A stretch of DNA of 35,872 nucleotides from Limosilactobacillus equigenerosi DSM 18793 = JCM 14505 (lineage in GTDB: Bacteria > Bacillota > Bacilli > Lactobacillales > Lactobacillaceae), in assembly GCF_001311375.1 (NCBI RefSeq), contig NZ_BBAS01000015.1, forward strand, positions 1 through 35,872. Reading direction: 5' to 3'. Below the pieces are notes generated by a model. It was not told where the DNA came from. It made no database searches and was given only the letters and a program-made list of their open reading frames with translations. The translations under genes and the position numbers were made by a program. This document shows positions 1 through 11,574 of the stretch, one piece after another; position 1 is the stretch's first letter, and each line of letters starts with the position of its first letter.

Positions 1-378
1 ATTCCGACTTGCTTTCATTTTGGTAGAACCCCCGGTAGTTTTTAAGGTTTTACCGTCAGTATACTGTTTTATCCAACGTCTGAGAACACTATCACTAGAA
101 ATATCATATTTTCGGCAGCATTCTAGAAGAGAGAGGTGATTATTTAGGTAATCAAGGACTGCTTTTCTCTTTATATCCTCAGAATATTTTTTCCAAGAAT
201 GGGACTCTTTTAATCCAGTAATACCCCTTTTTTTGTATTTACTTATCCATAAGGATAAAGTTTTACTGTTAATCCATAATTCATTAGAAACCTGATTGAT
301 TGAATGTGTACCATTAATGATTTTTAATACAGCATTAAGTCGCTGTTCTAATGTATGTTTACTTGTTCGATTAGACAT
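1..378 (-). CDS. IS3-family transposase OrfA (helix-turn-helix subunit), partial
   Basis: An open frame starts with ATG at 376-378 and stays open to the window edge (126 codons seen, C-terminus missing). It begins MSNRTSKHTLEQRLNAVLKI and contains a first helix-turn-helix region (SINQVSNELWINSKTLSLWI), then YKKRGITGLKE, then a second HTH-like segment ending LRRWIKQY. This is the layout of the DNA-binding OrfA of IS3 elements of the IS150 type, which binds the IS ends. The catalytic DDE OrfB is normally made by -1 frameshifting and would lie outside the window. No frameshift or stop is seen in the visible part. Confidence 0.8.
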   Translation of the reverse strand, partial: MSNRTSKHTLEQRLNAVLKIINGTHSINQVSNELWINSKTLSLWISKYKKRGITGLKESHSWKKYSEDIKRKAVLDYLNNHLSLLECCRKYDISSDSVLRRWIKQYTDGKTLKTTGGSTKMKASRN

Positions 379-384
379 AAAAAC

Positions 385-436
385 TCCCCTAAAGTAGTTA
401 CGGAATTTTGTATAATTCCGTGTCTACTTTAGGGGG
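385..436. repeat. Hairpin at the IS end, upstream of orfA
   Basis: Two nested inverted repeats lie between the IS terminus and the transposase start. The outer arms CCCCTAAAGTAG (386-397) and CTACTTTAGGGG (424-435) enclose inner arms CGGAATT (401-407) and AATTCCG (414-420). As RNA this forms a near-continuous hairpin ending just before the orfA start codon. It could shield the start codon from transcripts entering from outside, which is a known strategy in several IS families. That role is inferred here. Confidence 0.7.
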
Positions 437-483
437 AGCATATCATTTTATCATAGCTGCATCGCTTTTTATTACTTAACGGC

Positions 484-3336
484 TTATCGGCGTTTTTTCA
501 CCATCGTCACAATCACAGCTAAGCCAAACCAAATTAAACCTAACCAACTAACCTGGCGACCAAGTTGTAACCACGGCGTTTGATAAGTAAATTTAACTTG
601 ATGCTGCCCAGCTGGTAAATAGACCCCCACAAACGCTGTATTCGTCCGTAGCGTTCGTTGTTGATGACCATCAACAAAAACCTTCCAACCAGTTGAATAT
701 GGAATTGACGACGTCAGAATTCCTGCGCGCGGTGTAGTAATCGCCCCTTGGACATAATCTTGCCCAAAGCGAACTTGCTGCAACGCATGGCGTTGAATTG
801 TAGCAACTTCGGCTTGATACTTTGGTCCTAAATCAATCACAATTAACTTAGCCCGAATTTGATACGTCCCCAATTGATTACTGGTGACACTAATTTGCTT
901 TGGGAGCTTATGTTGGACCACTCCCAAATTAATCACCGCATGCTTTACCACTTTATAAAATGATGTCCGCGTTTGTGGTGGTTGTTGCAACTCAAACTGC
1001 TTATTAAAGGTCAACGTATAACTTTGATCCGGTTGGCCATGCAAGAATAATTTCCGCCAATGAACATAATGTTGGAACTTCGTATTCACCGCGGTTCCAG
1101 GGCGTAATTCTTGTTCTTGGTCATGTTTAACCAAAAACTTAATCGTCTCCCGGCGACTAAACGGCTTAAATTTAATCTGCTCAATCGCTAACTGTACTTC
1201 ACTTGGATGAGCAACTTTACGTTTGGTAGGTCGTAAGTAAGCCGTTGCTTCTGGATCCGTCACCTGCCAGTCGGCGGGGTTAAGCTTGGTTAAGCGATTC
1301 GAAATCCATTTAACTGGAACCGATTTAACATTGCCAGTTAAATCGGCGGTTAATAGTTGCCGCCGTTGCCGGTCCGTTAATCCCGCATTCACCACCACGC
1401 CGCTAGCCAACGCCCGTTCCTTGGCACTCATATTACTTGGCGAATGTTGAATTAGACGATCCTGCCAATACAGCAACGGAAATGCCTGCTTAGTTTGGTA
1501 CCGCGTCGTTTGCGTAGTAACCAAATCTGCTTTAGAGGTCGCATCCGCTGCTTGACCATGATCAAAATCAACTTTAGGGGCCGTGGTTTGCTTAATTTCA
1601 TATCCCGCTGGCACATCAAATTGATTCTTCGTGGTTGTTTGGCCAAATAAATCCTTCACGCCAAGGAAGTGATCCCATACCGTCCGGTTGTCTACCTGCT
1701 GCAACGGTACGTTCGTTTCATATTGACGATTCCCCAACTCGGTACTAAATTGACCTAAATATTGATTTTGTAGCGAAAAATACGACCCGATATTCGCTAA
1801 ACCAGAGGTTAAATCATTATAATTTTTCTTCTGAGCCGTTGGGTATTGATCAACTAATGTATTAATCCGATACCCTGGTTGCCGCGTTAAGCTTCGATCA
1901 AGTCCACCATACCGATTAGCCACAATCGATTGGTATTCACCACGATTTAACATTTCCTTGGCATAGCTACCATCATACGGTAATACCGCGTACAAACCAT
2001 TTAATAATGTATTCACCAAAATTAAACCAACTAACCAACCCCGGGCGTGCGATAAAAAGCCAGTGGTACTGGCCACAATCATCCCAGCCGTTAGTAACAA
2101 AGCAATTAGCGGTAAGAATAATTGATCATCATTTTGAAAAATAAAGGTGCCAATTAAGACCACCAAATACATAGCCGTAATGATGACAATCCATTTAACA
2201 GTCTGATGATCGAGCGTTGGTAAATCTTCGACTAACATCATCACACTAATCGCTAGTGGCAAGTACAGCAATAGCGTCCAACGATTCGAAGGTGACATTC
2301 CGCCATTAAACAAGGCTCCCACGGCTGGAATTAACATCATCACCAAGCCTAATAGGAGGCTCCAACTAATGACCGGCCAGCGACGTATTTGGCGATAAAC
2401 ATTCACCAACGCCGCCACGATGACACTCGTAACCCCCAAGGCCGACCAGTACATAAAATGCCAATCATCACCGTTAATCAATTGTTTCGGCAACAAGACA
2501 TAATAATAAGCTGGATAGACCTTCAAGCCATTCGCAAAGGTCGCTCCAATCCGGGTCGAATGCGTAATCCCCCAAATTTCAGGAATTAACATGCCCGCCG
2601 TCACTAACAAACTCGTGACACTAGCAAATAAAAACTGTCCATACATTCGCCAATCAAACCAGCGCTCCCGATAATGCGTTCCCAACCTTAAAAGTAAGTA
2701 TAGCCCACTCCCAATTCCTAAAATGAACGCTAAATAATAATTACTCAACAGCATCCAAATAAAGGTCAAAGTCAATGGCCAACTTGAGCCCCGTTGTAAA
2801 ATTCGCTCAATTTGAACACTAAGACGGGAAACAGAATAAATGGCGTGGTAAAGAACGGCTGAGCGACACTGGCATAGATTAGGTAAGCATTCACGAGATA
2901 CGTCATCGTCCCCGCCATGATGGTTAACGGCCGTTGCACTAAATGTTGGGCAAACCAAACAAAGGCTAACCCAACACAGTACATCCGCACAATGACAATG
3001 ACTTGATACGCCAGCGTAATTTTCGCTGCCGGAAATAAAAGCGCTAGGTACGCAAACACATCACCTAATGTGTAATACGAATAAACCTGAAACGTATCAG
3101 TCCCTAACCCCCATTGAAAATTCCAATTGGGCCACGGATGACCAGGTTTCGTCAGCCAGTTCAAGACGGTTTGGCGGAAATTAGCTAACAATGGCAAATG
3201 CTGATTATACGCATCCGTATTCCAAATCAACGTATGCCCCGTTAGTAGCATTGGACCAAATAAACAACTCGCTACTAAAATAAACAGCACAGTGTATTGC
3301 CCATATAAGCGCCAATTAATCGGCCGTTTTGTTAAA

Positions 3337-3347
<11 letters not shown>
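484..3347 (-). CDS. yfhO: YfhO-family membrane protein (GT-C-type glycosyltransferase, cell-envelope glycosylation)
   Basis: The product is a large polytopic membrane protein of about 954 residues. A short cytoplasmic start (MNFDLTKRPINWRLYGQY) leads into a first membrane segment and then an extracytoplasmic loop with WNTDAYNQHLPLL. Many hydrophobic helices fill the first ~420 residues. A soluble domain of about 450 residues follows, then a final helix and the basic tail VKKRR. The family belongs to the GT-C fold; in Bacillus subtilis YfhO is linked with CsbB to decorating lipoteichoic acid with N-acetylglucosamine. The ATG overlaps the end of glycerol kinase by 11 bases. One frameshift at about 2815 must be repaired: FPVLVF in one frame continues as QIERILQRGSSWPLTL in the next. 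Family assignment is confident; the sugar and acceptor are inferred. Confidence 0.8.
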
Positions 3348-4861
<1,514 letters not shown>

Positions 4862-4880
4862 GTATATCCTCCAAAGAAAA

Positions 4881-4905
4881 GGGCTGGGAAAATAACTCCC
4901 AGCCC
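4881..4905 (-). terminator. Rho-independent terminator between the tautomerase gene and glpK
   Basis: GGGCTGGGA (4881-4889) pairs with TCCCAGCCC (4897-4905) around a 7-base loop. On the minus strand it is followed by TTTTC. It lies after the tautomerase stop and ends only about 20 bases before the glpK start. Confidence 0.85.
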
Positions 4906-4923
4906 CTTTTAAGCATCGCTAGC

Positions 4924-5109
4924 TTACTTTTCGTCGGCCATCTTGCCGGCAACACTGTAGCGGTCCTTCTTCATTTCATTTAAGACAATGTGAATCCGTT
5001 CGGCCGGGACGTTAGCATTCTTGGCAATGGCTTCCGTGACGTCCTTAACTAAACCACGTAATTGTTCATCACTCCGGCCTTCAATTAAATCAATGTGTAC
5101 TAATGGCAT
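4924..5109 (-). CDS. 4-oxalocrotonate tautomerase family protein
   Basis: A 61-residue enzyme of the 4-OT superfamily starting [20 protein letters not shown]. The proline exposed after removal of Met is the catalytic base of the family. The second half ([20 protein letters not shown]) matches the short tautomerase fold, in which conserved arginines help bind the substrate. The start is the ATG at 5107-5109, preceded by GAGG at a normal distance; an in-frame upstream start would place the proline internally and is unlikely. Lactobacilli commonly carry one such gene, and its natural substrate is generally unknown. It appears to be transcribed alone and is followed by a strong terminator. Confidence 0.88.
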   Translation of the reverse strand: MPLVHIDLIEGRSDEQLRGLVKDVTEAIAKNANVPAERIHIVLNEMKKDRYSVAGKMADEK

Positions 5110-5174
5110 GATTATTACCTCTTCAATATTTTTGCCTAATTTTACCATAAAGACTAGTTAACACGCAATTTCAG

Positions 5175-6999
5175 CTAATTTTCGCGTCCTAATAACCGCC
5201 GAATCTCTTGCACATCTTCATGATGATCAGCCGTAAAAATAATTCGATCCCCATATTCAATTGGCGTTTGACCATGGGGAGCCAACCATTGTTTGCCCCG
5301 CCGAATCCGACTAATCGTCATATGGTTAATTAATGGCAAGCCCATTAATGGAACTCCAGCATACCGGTGATTCCGCACTTGAACTTCGTAAAGCCCACTA
5401 TCATTATTTTCGAGCATTTGTAAAATCGATGGCGATTCAATCAATTCCCGCATCACCGTGGCGTTGACGTGATAACTATTTAAAATTTCGACTTGGGCAG
5501 CCCGCAATTTCGGCGTCACCTCAGCACCGTGGCCGGATCTTGGAAACTCGCAATAATCCGGGCCGTCGTTAATGGTCGACTCGCCAAGGCTAATTGGGCA
5601 TTGATTTGGTCTTTCACCCCAAAGACAATCACATCAGCATCCAAATAACCTGCCCCTTGTAAGTTTTCCACTGTTAACTCAGGCATTAATGTTAATTCCC
5701 TAAATTCTGAGTTATAAACTTGATATTTTTCTGCACTATTGGTCACCATCCGCACATCATAAAAATCACGTGACAGTTTTTGCGCAATCGGAACGGTTAA
5801 AATATTAGCTCCGACTAACACCACGCGTTCTTTCACTTGATCAGCTGGTCGCAATTTAAAGACAGTATTAAATGTAATCGGAGCAATTAAACAAACAATT
5901 AACGCCGCTAACGTAAAAGCATCGGCTTGGACCTGAGTAATGGTATGCAAACTTTTAGCTACTTCTAACGCCGGCAAAACTAACGTAATCGTTGTCACCG
6001 TTAAAATACCGCCAGCGGCCGCGTTCCGCCACCCAAAGGCTGTTTTAAAAACTAAGATTGACCCTAATTTCGCAATGATTAAACTCCCGACTAGTAATGG
6101 TACTAATTTGAGGGCGGTCGGACTCTGAACCAATCCCCACAAATCAAATTTAACCCCCGTCATGATAAAGAAAATCGGAATAAAGAAACCATACCCAATT
6201 GAAGTCAGTTTATCCATCGTCACTTCCGTGGGTTCAAGTAACTTCATCACCATCCCAGCTAAAAAGGCCCCTAAAATATTTTCCGCACCGACTTGTTCCG
6301 CCACCAAGACAAGCGTAAAAATTAGAAAAAAAGGCCAGCCGAATATCTAATTGGGTCGTCGCCTTGGTCATTTCACTAAACCATAGATAAGGTTGCCGGA
6401 AACGTTTCAGTAATAAAATCGCAACGAGTAACGGAATCACCGTTAACCAAATCCCCGCTAAGTCGCCCCCATTTAAGGAGCCATAAATCGTGATCATCAC
6501 CATTGGGAAAATTTCACCCAGCACGGCCGTTAATAATAACGTTTGCCCAATCGGCCGACTTAAAATTTCTTTTTCCTTTAGGGTGGCAATCACTACCCCC
6601 ATTGCAATCGTCGTTAAGACAATCATGATAAAAAAACCATCTTTAATAATGCCGCTCCGTTGCATGATTATCCCAATTAACCCGGCTAATAAGACATTGA
6701 CCCCAAACGCTCGGGTGGCTAATGACATTGGTTTGATTGTCGTCGCCTCACTCGGTGATTTTTTTAAAGAGGCTAAAATCAATTTCCATCCCCGATAAAA
6801 ACATTAAAATAATCACTCCGAGCGTCGAGAGCAAGGTTAATGATTCATTCGAATGGACAAATTGAAAACCACTTGTCCCAATCACCATCCCGATTAAAAT
6901 TTCGGCAACTGCTGTCGGAATTGCATTAATTTTAAACCGCGCCATTAGAATTGGGACTAACAACGCTGCCAACATGACAATTAAGAGTGAAATTTGCAT
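5175..6999 (-). CDS. CPA2-family cation/proton antiporter with TrkA-type (RCK) regulatory domain
   Basis: About 608 residues after repair. The N-terminal ~400 residues form a many-helix Na+/H+ exchanger domain, starting MQISLLIVMLAALLVPILMA. It includes AEILIGMVIGTSGF, FLSGMEID and the later FIPIFFIMTGVKFDL, typical of KefB/CPA2 proteins. A nucleotide-binding domain follows (RVVLVGANILTVPIAQKLS, a slightly degenerate Rossmann loop), then a TrkA-C-like end (YGDRIIFTADHHEDV). The protein should exchange K+ or Na+ for H+ at the membrane under nucleotide control; the ion is not decided by the sequence. Three frameshifts are visible: T7 at 6759-6765, A7 at 6326-6332 (both need six) and one at about 5518-5520. 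The frames join cleanly, so I treat it as one gene. Confidence 0.82.
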
Positions 7000-7058
7000 C
7001 TATCTTACTTTCTCCCTTACAATTAAGTTTGTAAATCATTATAACATGAGGATAAATT

Positions 7059-8444
7059 ATGAACGCTTTAACTGCTTGTACCAGTATTTTAATTGGTAAA
7101 AACGCGAGCGCCGACCACTCCATCATCATTGGCCGGACCGAAGATGCCAAACCAGCTTGGCCCAAACATTATGTGGTTCATCCCGCTGGTGAATTACCCA
7201 CAGAATTCATTTCCAAGGAAACTGGAGTGACCATTCCCTTGCCTACCCCGAGTTTTCAATATAGCGCGACGCCCGAATGGACTGATGAATTTGGGCTATT
7301 TGAAGAAGCCGGATTAAACGAATTCGATGTCGCCATGAGTGCTACGGAAAGTGCCTATAGTAACGAGGCCGTCTTAGCCATGGACTTATTCTGACCACGG
7401 AATTAACGAAGAAGCCATGGTCACCATCACCCTGCCTTTGTTAAAACGGCCCGGGAAGGTGTCCAACGCTTAGGCCAATTAATCGCCCAATACGGAACCG
7501 GTGAAAGTAATGGCGTGCTTTTCGCTGACAATGACGAAGCTTGGTACATGGAAATTGGAAGTGGCCATTTATGGGTTGCCCAACGCATTCCCGATGATGC
7601 TTATGCCGTGGTTGGCAACCAATTAGCCATTCAAACGATTAAATTTGATGATCCAGCTAATTTTATGTATCACCCCGAGTTGTTAGCTAAAACAACGGCA
7701 GCCGGACTATATCAACCGGGAACCCCATTTAATTTCCGCCAAATTTTTGGTACCCGGGCCGATAAAGATGCCCACTATTCAACGCCACGGGTTTGGTATG
7801 GGCACCGGATGTTCAGCGCTAGCCAGGTTACGGAAGAAACTCCTGAATCACAGACCTTGCCCTTCTTAATGCACCCCGATCAACCGTTAACGTTGCAAGA
7901 TGCGCGGGATTTCTTAACTTCCCACTATCAAGCAACGCCCTTTGATCCCGTTGGCACGGGGACAGAAGCGCAACGCCACCGTTATCGTCCCATCACCCTC
8001 GCCAAAACCCAAGAATCCCACTTAATCCAAACTAATCGCACGGGGAACAATATTTTATGGTTAGCCATGGGTGTCGGCGTGGAAAGTCTATTTGTGCCAT
8101 TCTTTAATGGCATTACTGATACACCCCCAGCTTATCAACGGGGGGGCTTACCGGCAAGCTTAGATAGTGCTTATTGGATTTACAAACTGGTCGGGGTGCT
8201 AGTAGAACGCGACCGCACCGCCTACTGGCCGCAATTAGTTCAACTCCAAACCGAGCTCAATGATTATTTAGCCCAAAGTGTCGCCGACCTAGACCGCCAA
8301 AACCTGACGCCAGTCGAACTCACACAGGTCAACTTAGACTTAGCTAACACGGCGTTAAAACATTTTGAAGCGCTCGCAATGGAATTATTAGTTGCCCAAA
8401 CTGATTTGAGTCCCTTTAATTACGATACCGATGCTAATTTATAA
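7059..8444 (+). CDS. pepD: C69-family dipeptidase (PepD type)
   Basis: N-terminal nucleophile hydrolase that cleaves dipeptides in the cytoplasm. It starts MNALTACTSILIGKNAS; the Cys at residue 7 is the expected catalytic nucleophile exposed by self-processing in family C69. Further family signs are SIIIGRTEDAKP, AMSATESAYSNEAVL, NEEAMVTITLP, WYMEIGSGHLW and ESLFVPFFNGITDTP. RBS GAGGA lies seven bases before the ATG. Two frameshifts near 7383-7386 and 7435-7436 split the gene; the frame between them (YSDHGINEEAMVTITLP) is clearly part of the enzyme, and the next frame continues VKTAREGVQRLG. The repaired length, about 461 residues, is normal. It is divergent from the antiporter and followed by its own terminator. 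Confidence 0.88.
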
Positions 8445-8458
8445 TTAATTGCAATTGA

Positions 8459-8490
8459 AAACTGGTCACCAATTTGCTGGTGACCAGTTT
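8459..8490. terminator. Bidirectional terminator between convergent genes
   Basis: AAACTGGTCACC (8459-8470) pairs with GGTGACCAGTTT (8479-8490) around an 8-base loop. A-rich and T-rich flanks let it serve the dipeptidase gene on the plus strand and the hydrolase gene on the minus strand. Confidence 0.88.
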
Positions 8491-8505
8491 TAGTTAATGC
8501 TTAAT

Positions 8506-9342
8506 TTAACTTTTCGGGTTATGTAATAAATACTCTTGCATCAAACGAATGATTTGTTTATTTTGCGGCAAATTAGAATGTTGGGCCCCAGTACCGGACA
8601 CCGTTACTGTACTATAAGCTGCTACTTGCTTTTGAAAAATATACTTAGCGGCCTGCGCACTTGCTTCTGGAACTAAGCCATCCGAAGTATAGCTTTGCGT
8701 CCCAATCACCACTAACACCCGCAATTGCTTCGGTAATTGCGAACGATTTTTGATTAAATCATTGAGCATCTGGGTTCGATTAGCAACTGAGGTTTCATCA
8801 AAATTATATGGCGTCCCCACCGTCATCAAATTGGAAACGGTAATTTGATTTTGTAAATCAGGATAGTCAAGTTCCAACCACCGAGTCCAAATGAGCCCAC
8901 CATTGGAATGGCCAAACGCCCGAACTGTTTTAAAATTGTAGCGATTCATCAAATCCCGCATCGCTTGGTTAAATAATTCCGTTTGTTGCTTAATATTCCG
9001 GTAACCATCATGGTTATTTTGAAACCCAACCACAATAATCGGAAACCGATCGCCCGACTGAAGTTTCCCCGTATACTTGATGGTTCCATCATTCATAACC
9101 TTGACCTTTAAAATTGTATGCTGATGCCGTTCCACGCGATTCAAACTACGAACGAGTTCATTAAAGCGATCAATCGAAGCCGAACTGCCTGGAATCATAA
9201 TCACCGGCGTCATGTTAGCCTGCTGGCGTTTCATCAATGCTTGGTGGTTATGACGCATCCATAACCAAGTTGGCACTAATAAGACGGCAATTACAATCAG
9301 TAAATTAAAGACTAGTTGCCAATTAATTCGTTGTCGTTGCAT
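8506..9342 (-). CDS. Membrane-anchored alpha/beta hydrolase, DUF915 family
   Basis: 278 residues. An N-terminal hydrophobic stretch (residues ~9-26, LVFNLLIVIAVLLVPTWLW) anchors the protein with its hydrolase domain outside. The catalytic set is visible: VIMIPGSS (oxyanion region), FGHSNGGLIW with the nucleophile serine, DGLVPEASA with the acid, and AQHSNLP with the histidine. This is the DUF915 hydrolase family common in lactobacilli and listeria; the substrate is not known. It starts one base after the stop of the EIIC-like gene, so the two are co-transcribed. No frameshift is seen. Confidence 0.82.
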   Translation of the reverse strand: MQRQRINWQLVFNLLIVIAVLLVPTWLWMRHNHQALMKRQQANMTPVIMIPGSSASIDRFNELVRSLNRVERHQHTILKVKVMNDGTIKYTGKLQSGDRFPIIVVGFQNNHDGYRNIKQQTELFNQAMRDLMNRYNFKTVRAFGHSNGGLIWTRWLELDYPDLQNQITVSNLMTVGTPYNFDETSVANRTQMLNDLIKNRSQLPKQLRVLVVIGTQSYTSDGLVPEASAQAAKYIFQKQVAAYSTVTVSGTGAQHSNLPQNKQIIRLMQEYLLHNPKS

Positions 9343-9343
9343 A

Positions 9344-10624
9344 TCACTTTCCTGACTTTAATTCTAAACTTGTGCCTAATGATTGGGCATAACGAACCAA
9401 TGGTAAATATAAACCGACATCTAAGATTAGTAAGCCGACTACGACCAACCAACTGCGCCAGTCCCCATTCGTCATAATTAATGTATTTAACATTGTGGGC
9501 GTCAAATCCGGGGTCGTAAAAACCGGCGTCGCTAGCCACCCGAGCATAATTAAACCACTCGTAATCATAAAATTCATTAACGAAACCACAACCATTCCGC
9601 CTAACCACAACGGATTAAATAAAATTGGTAGGCCTAACATTAAAGGCGCTGGTTGATTAAACAGCACCGGAATTAAATTCCATTTTAATATCCGCTGGGT
9701 GGCGATGCGGGGCGTCACCAAGCTAATCGCAATTAACAAGGCCAACCAAGCCCCACTTCCCCCTAGGGCCACATAGGCATTATAAATCCCCGCACTGGTT
9801 AATGGATACGGTAAACTTTGGTGCGTTAACGCCGCTACTAAATTGGCCTGCCACTGTTGATTATTCGGCATTAATAAACAATTATTGGCATCGGCTAACC
9901 CAAGCCACTGTAGACCAGCGTAAAGTACGACTAAGCCCAAATCATTTCCCCAATGACGACTTTCGGTTAATAAATTTTGTATCCACGCTTGCCACCATTC
10001 AAAGCCCCCGATGGTACTCACCGTGTCGATTACCAAATGAAAGCCCAACATGACCACGATGCCAATTCCTAGTGGCCAAAAACTTGCTTGCACTCGTTGT
10101 TGAATTTGTTCGTGATAGTTGGTAGCTTCATCCTCAATTCGACCATAGCGGGCCAGTAACCAACTGACGCCCCACGCTAGCAATAACCACATTAATAAAT
10201 ATGGCAATCCGGCTAAGGGCCACTGCAAGGCTGCTCCCGTCGGTTTAAATTGGCATAAACCACCCACGCTAATTAAGGTCATCCCACCAACCATTAACCA
10301 AACGTCCCGCTGAAAGTAACGCGCCCAAAAATAAGCGCTAATCACCCCGCCTAATACGCCAATCCCACCACTGAGCATTTGACTTAACCAATTAGTCAAC
10401 TGGCCTAAGTGCTCACTCCACTGCGGGCTAAGCCACTGTTGGGCATTCGTAACTTGATATAAATAACCATTGGGACTCCACCAGGCTTTGGTGAGGATAT
10501 TAAAATATGTCCCAAATAAACTTAACGGATACAACACGATCATCGTTTGGTACCAATTTCTAATTGGTGGTAATTGATACCATTGTTTTAAGCTCTTTTG
10601 AAACCATTTAATCATTTGCTTCAC
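9344..10624 (-). CDS. Orphan PTS EIIC-like membrane protein (lactose/cellobiose type)
   Basis: 426 residues with about ten hydrophobic helices. The last third carries signs of the Lac-family EIIC sugar channel: YVALGGSGAWLALLIAISL, and FNQPAPLMLGLPILFNPLW in the place of the usual FNINEPIIFGLPIVLNP motif. Asn, Gln and Pro replace the NEP core, so the glutamate normally important for sugar handling is missing. No EIIA or EIIB gene is nearby. The start overlaps the end of the metallophosphoesterase gene by 17 bases. It is either a divergent transporter served by other PTS proteins or a protein with a changed role; I cannot decide which. Confidence 0.65.
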   Translation of the reverse strand: MKQMIKWFQKSLKQWYQLPPIRNWYQTMIVLYPLSLFGTYFNILTKAWWSPNGYLYQVTNAQQWLSPQWSEHLGQLTNWLSQMLSGGIGVLGGVISAYFWARYFQRDVWLMVGGMTLISVGGLCQFKPTGAALQWPLAGLPYLLMWLLLAWGVSWLLARYGRIEDEATNYHEQIQQRVQASFWPLGIGIVVMLGFHLVIDTVSTIGGFEWWQAWIQNLLTESRHWGNDLGLVVLYAGLQWLGLADANNCLLMPNNQQWQANLVAALTHQSLPYPLTSAGIYNAYVALGGSGAWLALLIAISLVTPRIATQRILKWNLIPVLFNQPAPLMLGLPILFNPLWLGGMVVVSLMNFMITSGLIMLGWLATPVFTTPDLTPTMLNTLIMTNGDWRSWLVVVGLLILDVGLYLPLVRYAQSLGTSLELKSGK

Positions 10625-11465
10625 CTAATAAGCACCGTTGAAAAGTTTGATATTGTTCTAAATAATGATGCTGGGCATTTAACTCGGCTAATAATGATTG
10701 GTTATGCGTATCAACACGGCCCGTATCAATTAAGCGCCGGTATAACTCTAAATACGGTACTCCCGCCTGGACCGCCCGTTGATATTCAACTTCCCGGTCA
10801 TAATTCACATGCCGGAAATCCATACCAGCAATTCCAATCTCATCGACTTCTAAAATTAAATAATTAGCCCGCATATCCGCTTGTAGCCGTTGATGGTGAT
10901 TAAATGGTTCCCCAATTGAGCCAGGATTTAAAATCATTCGTTCATCCGTTCCATACCGTAACAATTGATGGTGAACGTGAGCGTATAATGCCACGTCGAC
11001 GTGTTCATCCCCCAATAACACATCAAAATTACTCGAATCATTCGTTGGAAACAAGGCTTGGCCATGATTAAAATCTGGTAAATTGTGACTAATGGCAAAC
11101 GTTAAGGCGCCCCGCGTGACCACTTGGTGCAACGGCCACGCACTTAACTGATCAACCAGCGCTTGCCCACCTTGCTCGGCCACATATTGTGCCAGCCGCG
11201 CAAAATAAATCCGCGACGGTTTGGATAAATCCCCTTGTCCCCGACTCCCGTCAATGGCTAAATCATCCCAATTACCGCGCACACAAACACTGGGTTTCAA
11301 ATCCGCCAACCGTTCAGCAATTTCTACCACCGCCGGGCCTGGCATGACGACATCCCCTAAACACCAGTATTCATCTACTTGGTGGACCTTGGCATCAGCA
11401 ATTACGGCCTCCAATGCCGTCAAATTTCCGTGAATATCTGCAATTACCGCAATTTTATGTCCCAT
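10608..11465 (-). CDS. Calcineurin-like metallophosphoesterase
   Basis: 285 residues, cytoplasmic. All metal-binding blocks are present in order: AVIADIHGNLTALEAV, WCLGDVVMPGP, VRGNWDD, a central ISHNLP, YAHVHHQLL and LNPGSIG. This is the YfcE / ApaH-like group of binuclear phosphoesterases, which act on phosphodiesters or dinucleotides; the exact substrate cannot be read from the sequence. It is the first gene of a tight three-gene operon with the EIIC-like gene and the DUF915 hydrolase. A good promoter lies just upstream on the minus strand. Confidence 0.85.
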   Translation of the reverse strand: MGHKIAVIADIHGNLTALEAVIADAKVHQVDEYWCLGDVVMPGPAVVEIAERLADLKPSVCVRGNWDDLAIDGSRGQGDLSKPSRIYFARLAQYVAEQGGQALVDQLSAWPLHQVVTRGALTFAISHNLPDFNHGQALFPTNDSSNFDVLLGDEHVDVALYAHVHHQLLRYGTDERMILNPGSIGEPFNHHQRLQADMRANYLILEVDEIGIAGMDFRHVNYDREVEYQRAVQAGVPYLELYRRLIDTGRVDTHNQSLLAELNAQHHYLEQYQTFQRCLLGEAND

Positions 11466-11491
11466 GCTCCACCTCGTTCGTTTTTTTTATT

Positions 11492-11519
11492 ATTGTAGCA
11501 CCTTCTTGTAACCGTGCAA
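11492..11519 (-). promoter_or_regulatory. Promoter of the metallophosphoesterase operon
   Basis: On the minus strand TTGCAC (11519-11514) and TACAAT (11497-11492) are 16 bases apart, and TGC precedes the -10 as an extended element. It lies about 30 bases upstream of the ATG. Confidence 0.7.
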
Positions 11520-11574
11520 TTTTTTTACGGACAGGAGTAAACTAGAAAATGACTGTGAAGGGAGAATTTAATTA

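Larger units (their letters stand above)
1..440 (-). mobile_element. IS3-family insertion sequence, left part (runs off the window)
   Basis: The first 440 bases are the upstream end of an insertion sequence whose body lies beyond position 1. Read on the minus strand, it starts at about 440 with TGCTCCCCCTAAAGTAGACA, and the terminal TG dinucleotide is usual for IS3-family ends. A transposase orfA reading leftwards follows. The element ends 43 bases from the stop codon of the YfhO-type gene, so it sits just downstream of that gene and leaves it intact. The other end and any target duplication are outside the window. The boundary is inferred from the end motif. Confidence 0.75.

Noticed and set aside
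394-401. GTAGTTAC in the IS end matching the right border of the hairpin units
   Set aside because: Only eight bases match, it lies inside the IS inverted-repeat arm, and no left border or hairpin of the unit type is near it. Most likely chance.
9312-9608. A 98-codon minus-strand frame between the EIIC-like and hydrolase genes
   Set aside because: It is a shadow frame inside the EIIC-like gene, which has consistent hydrophobic helices through the same bases.
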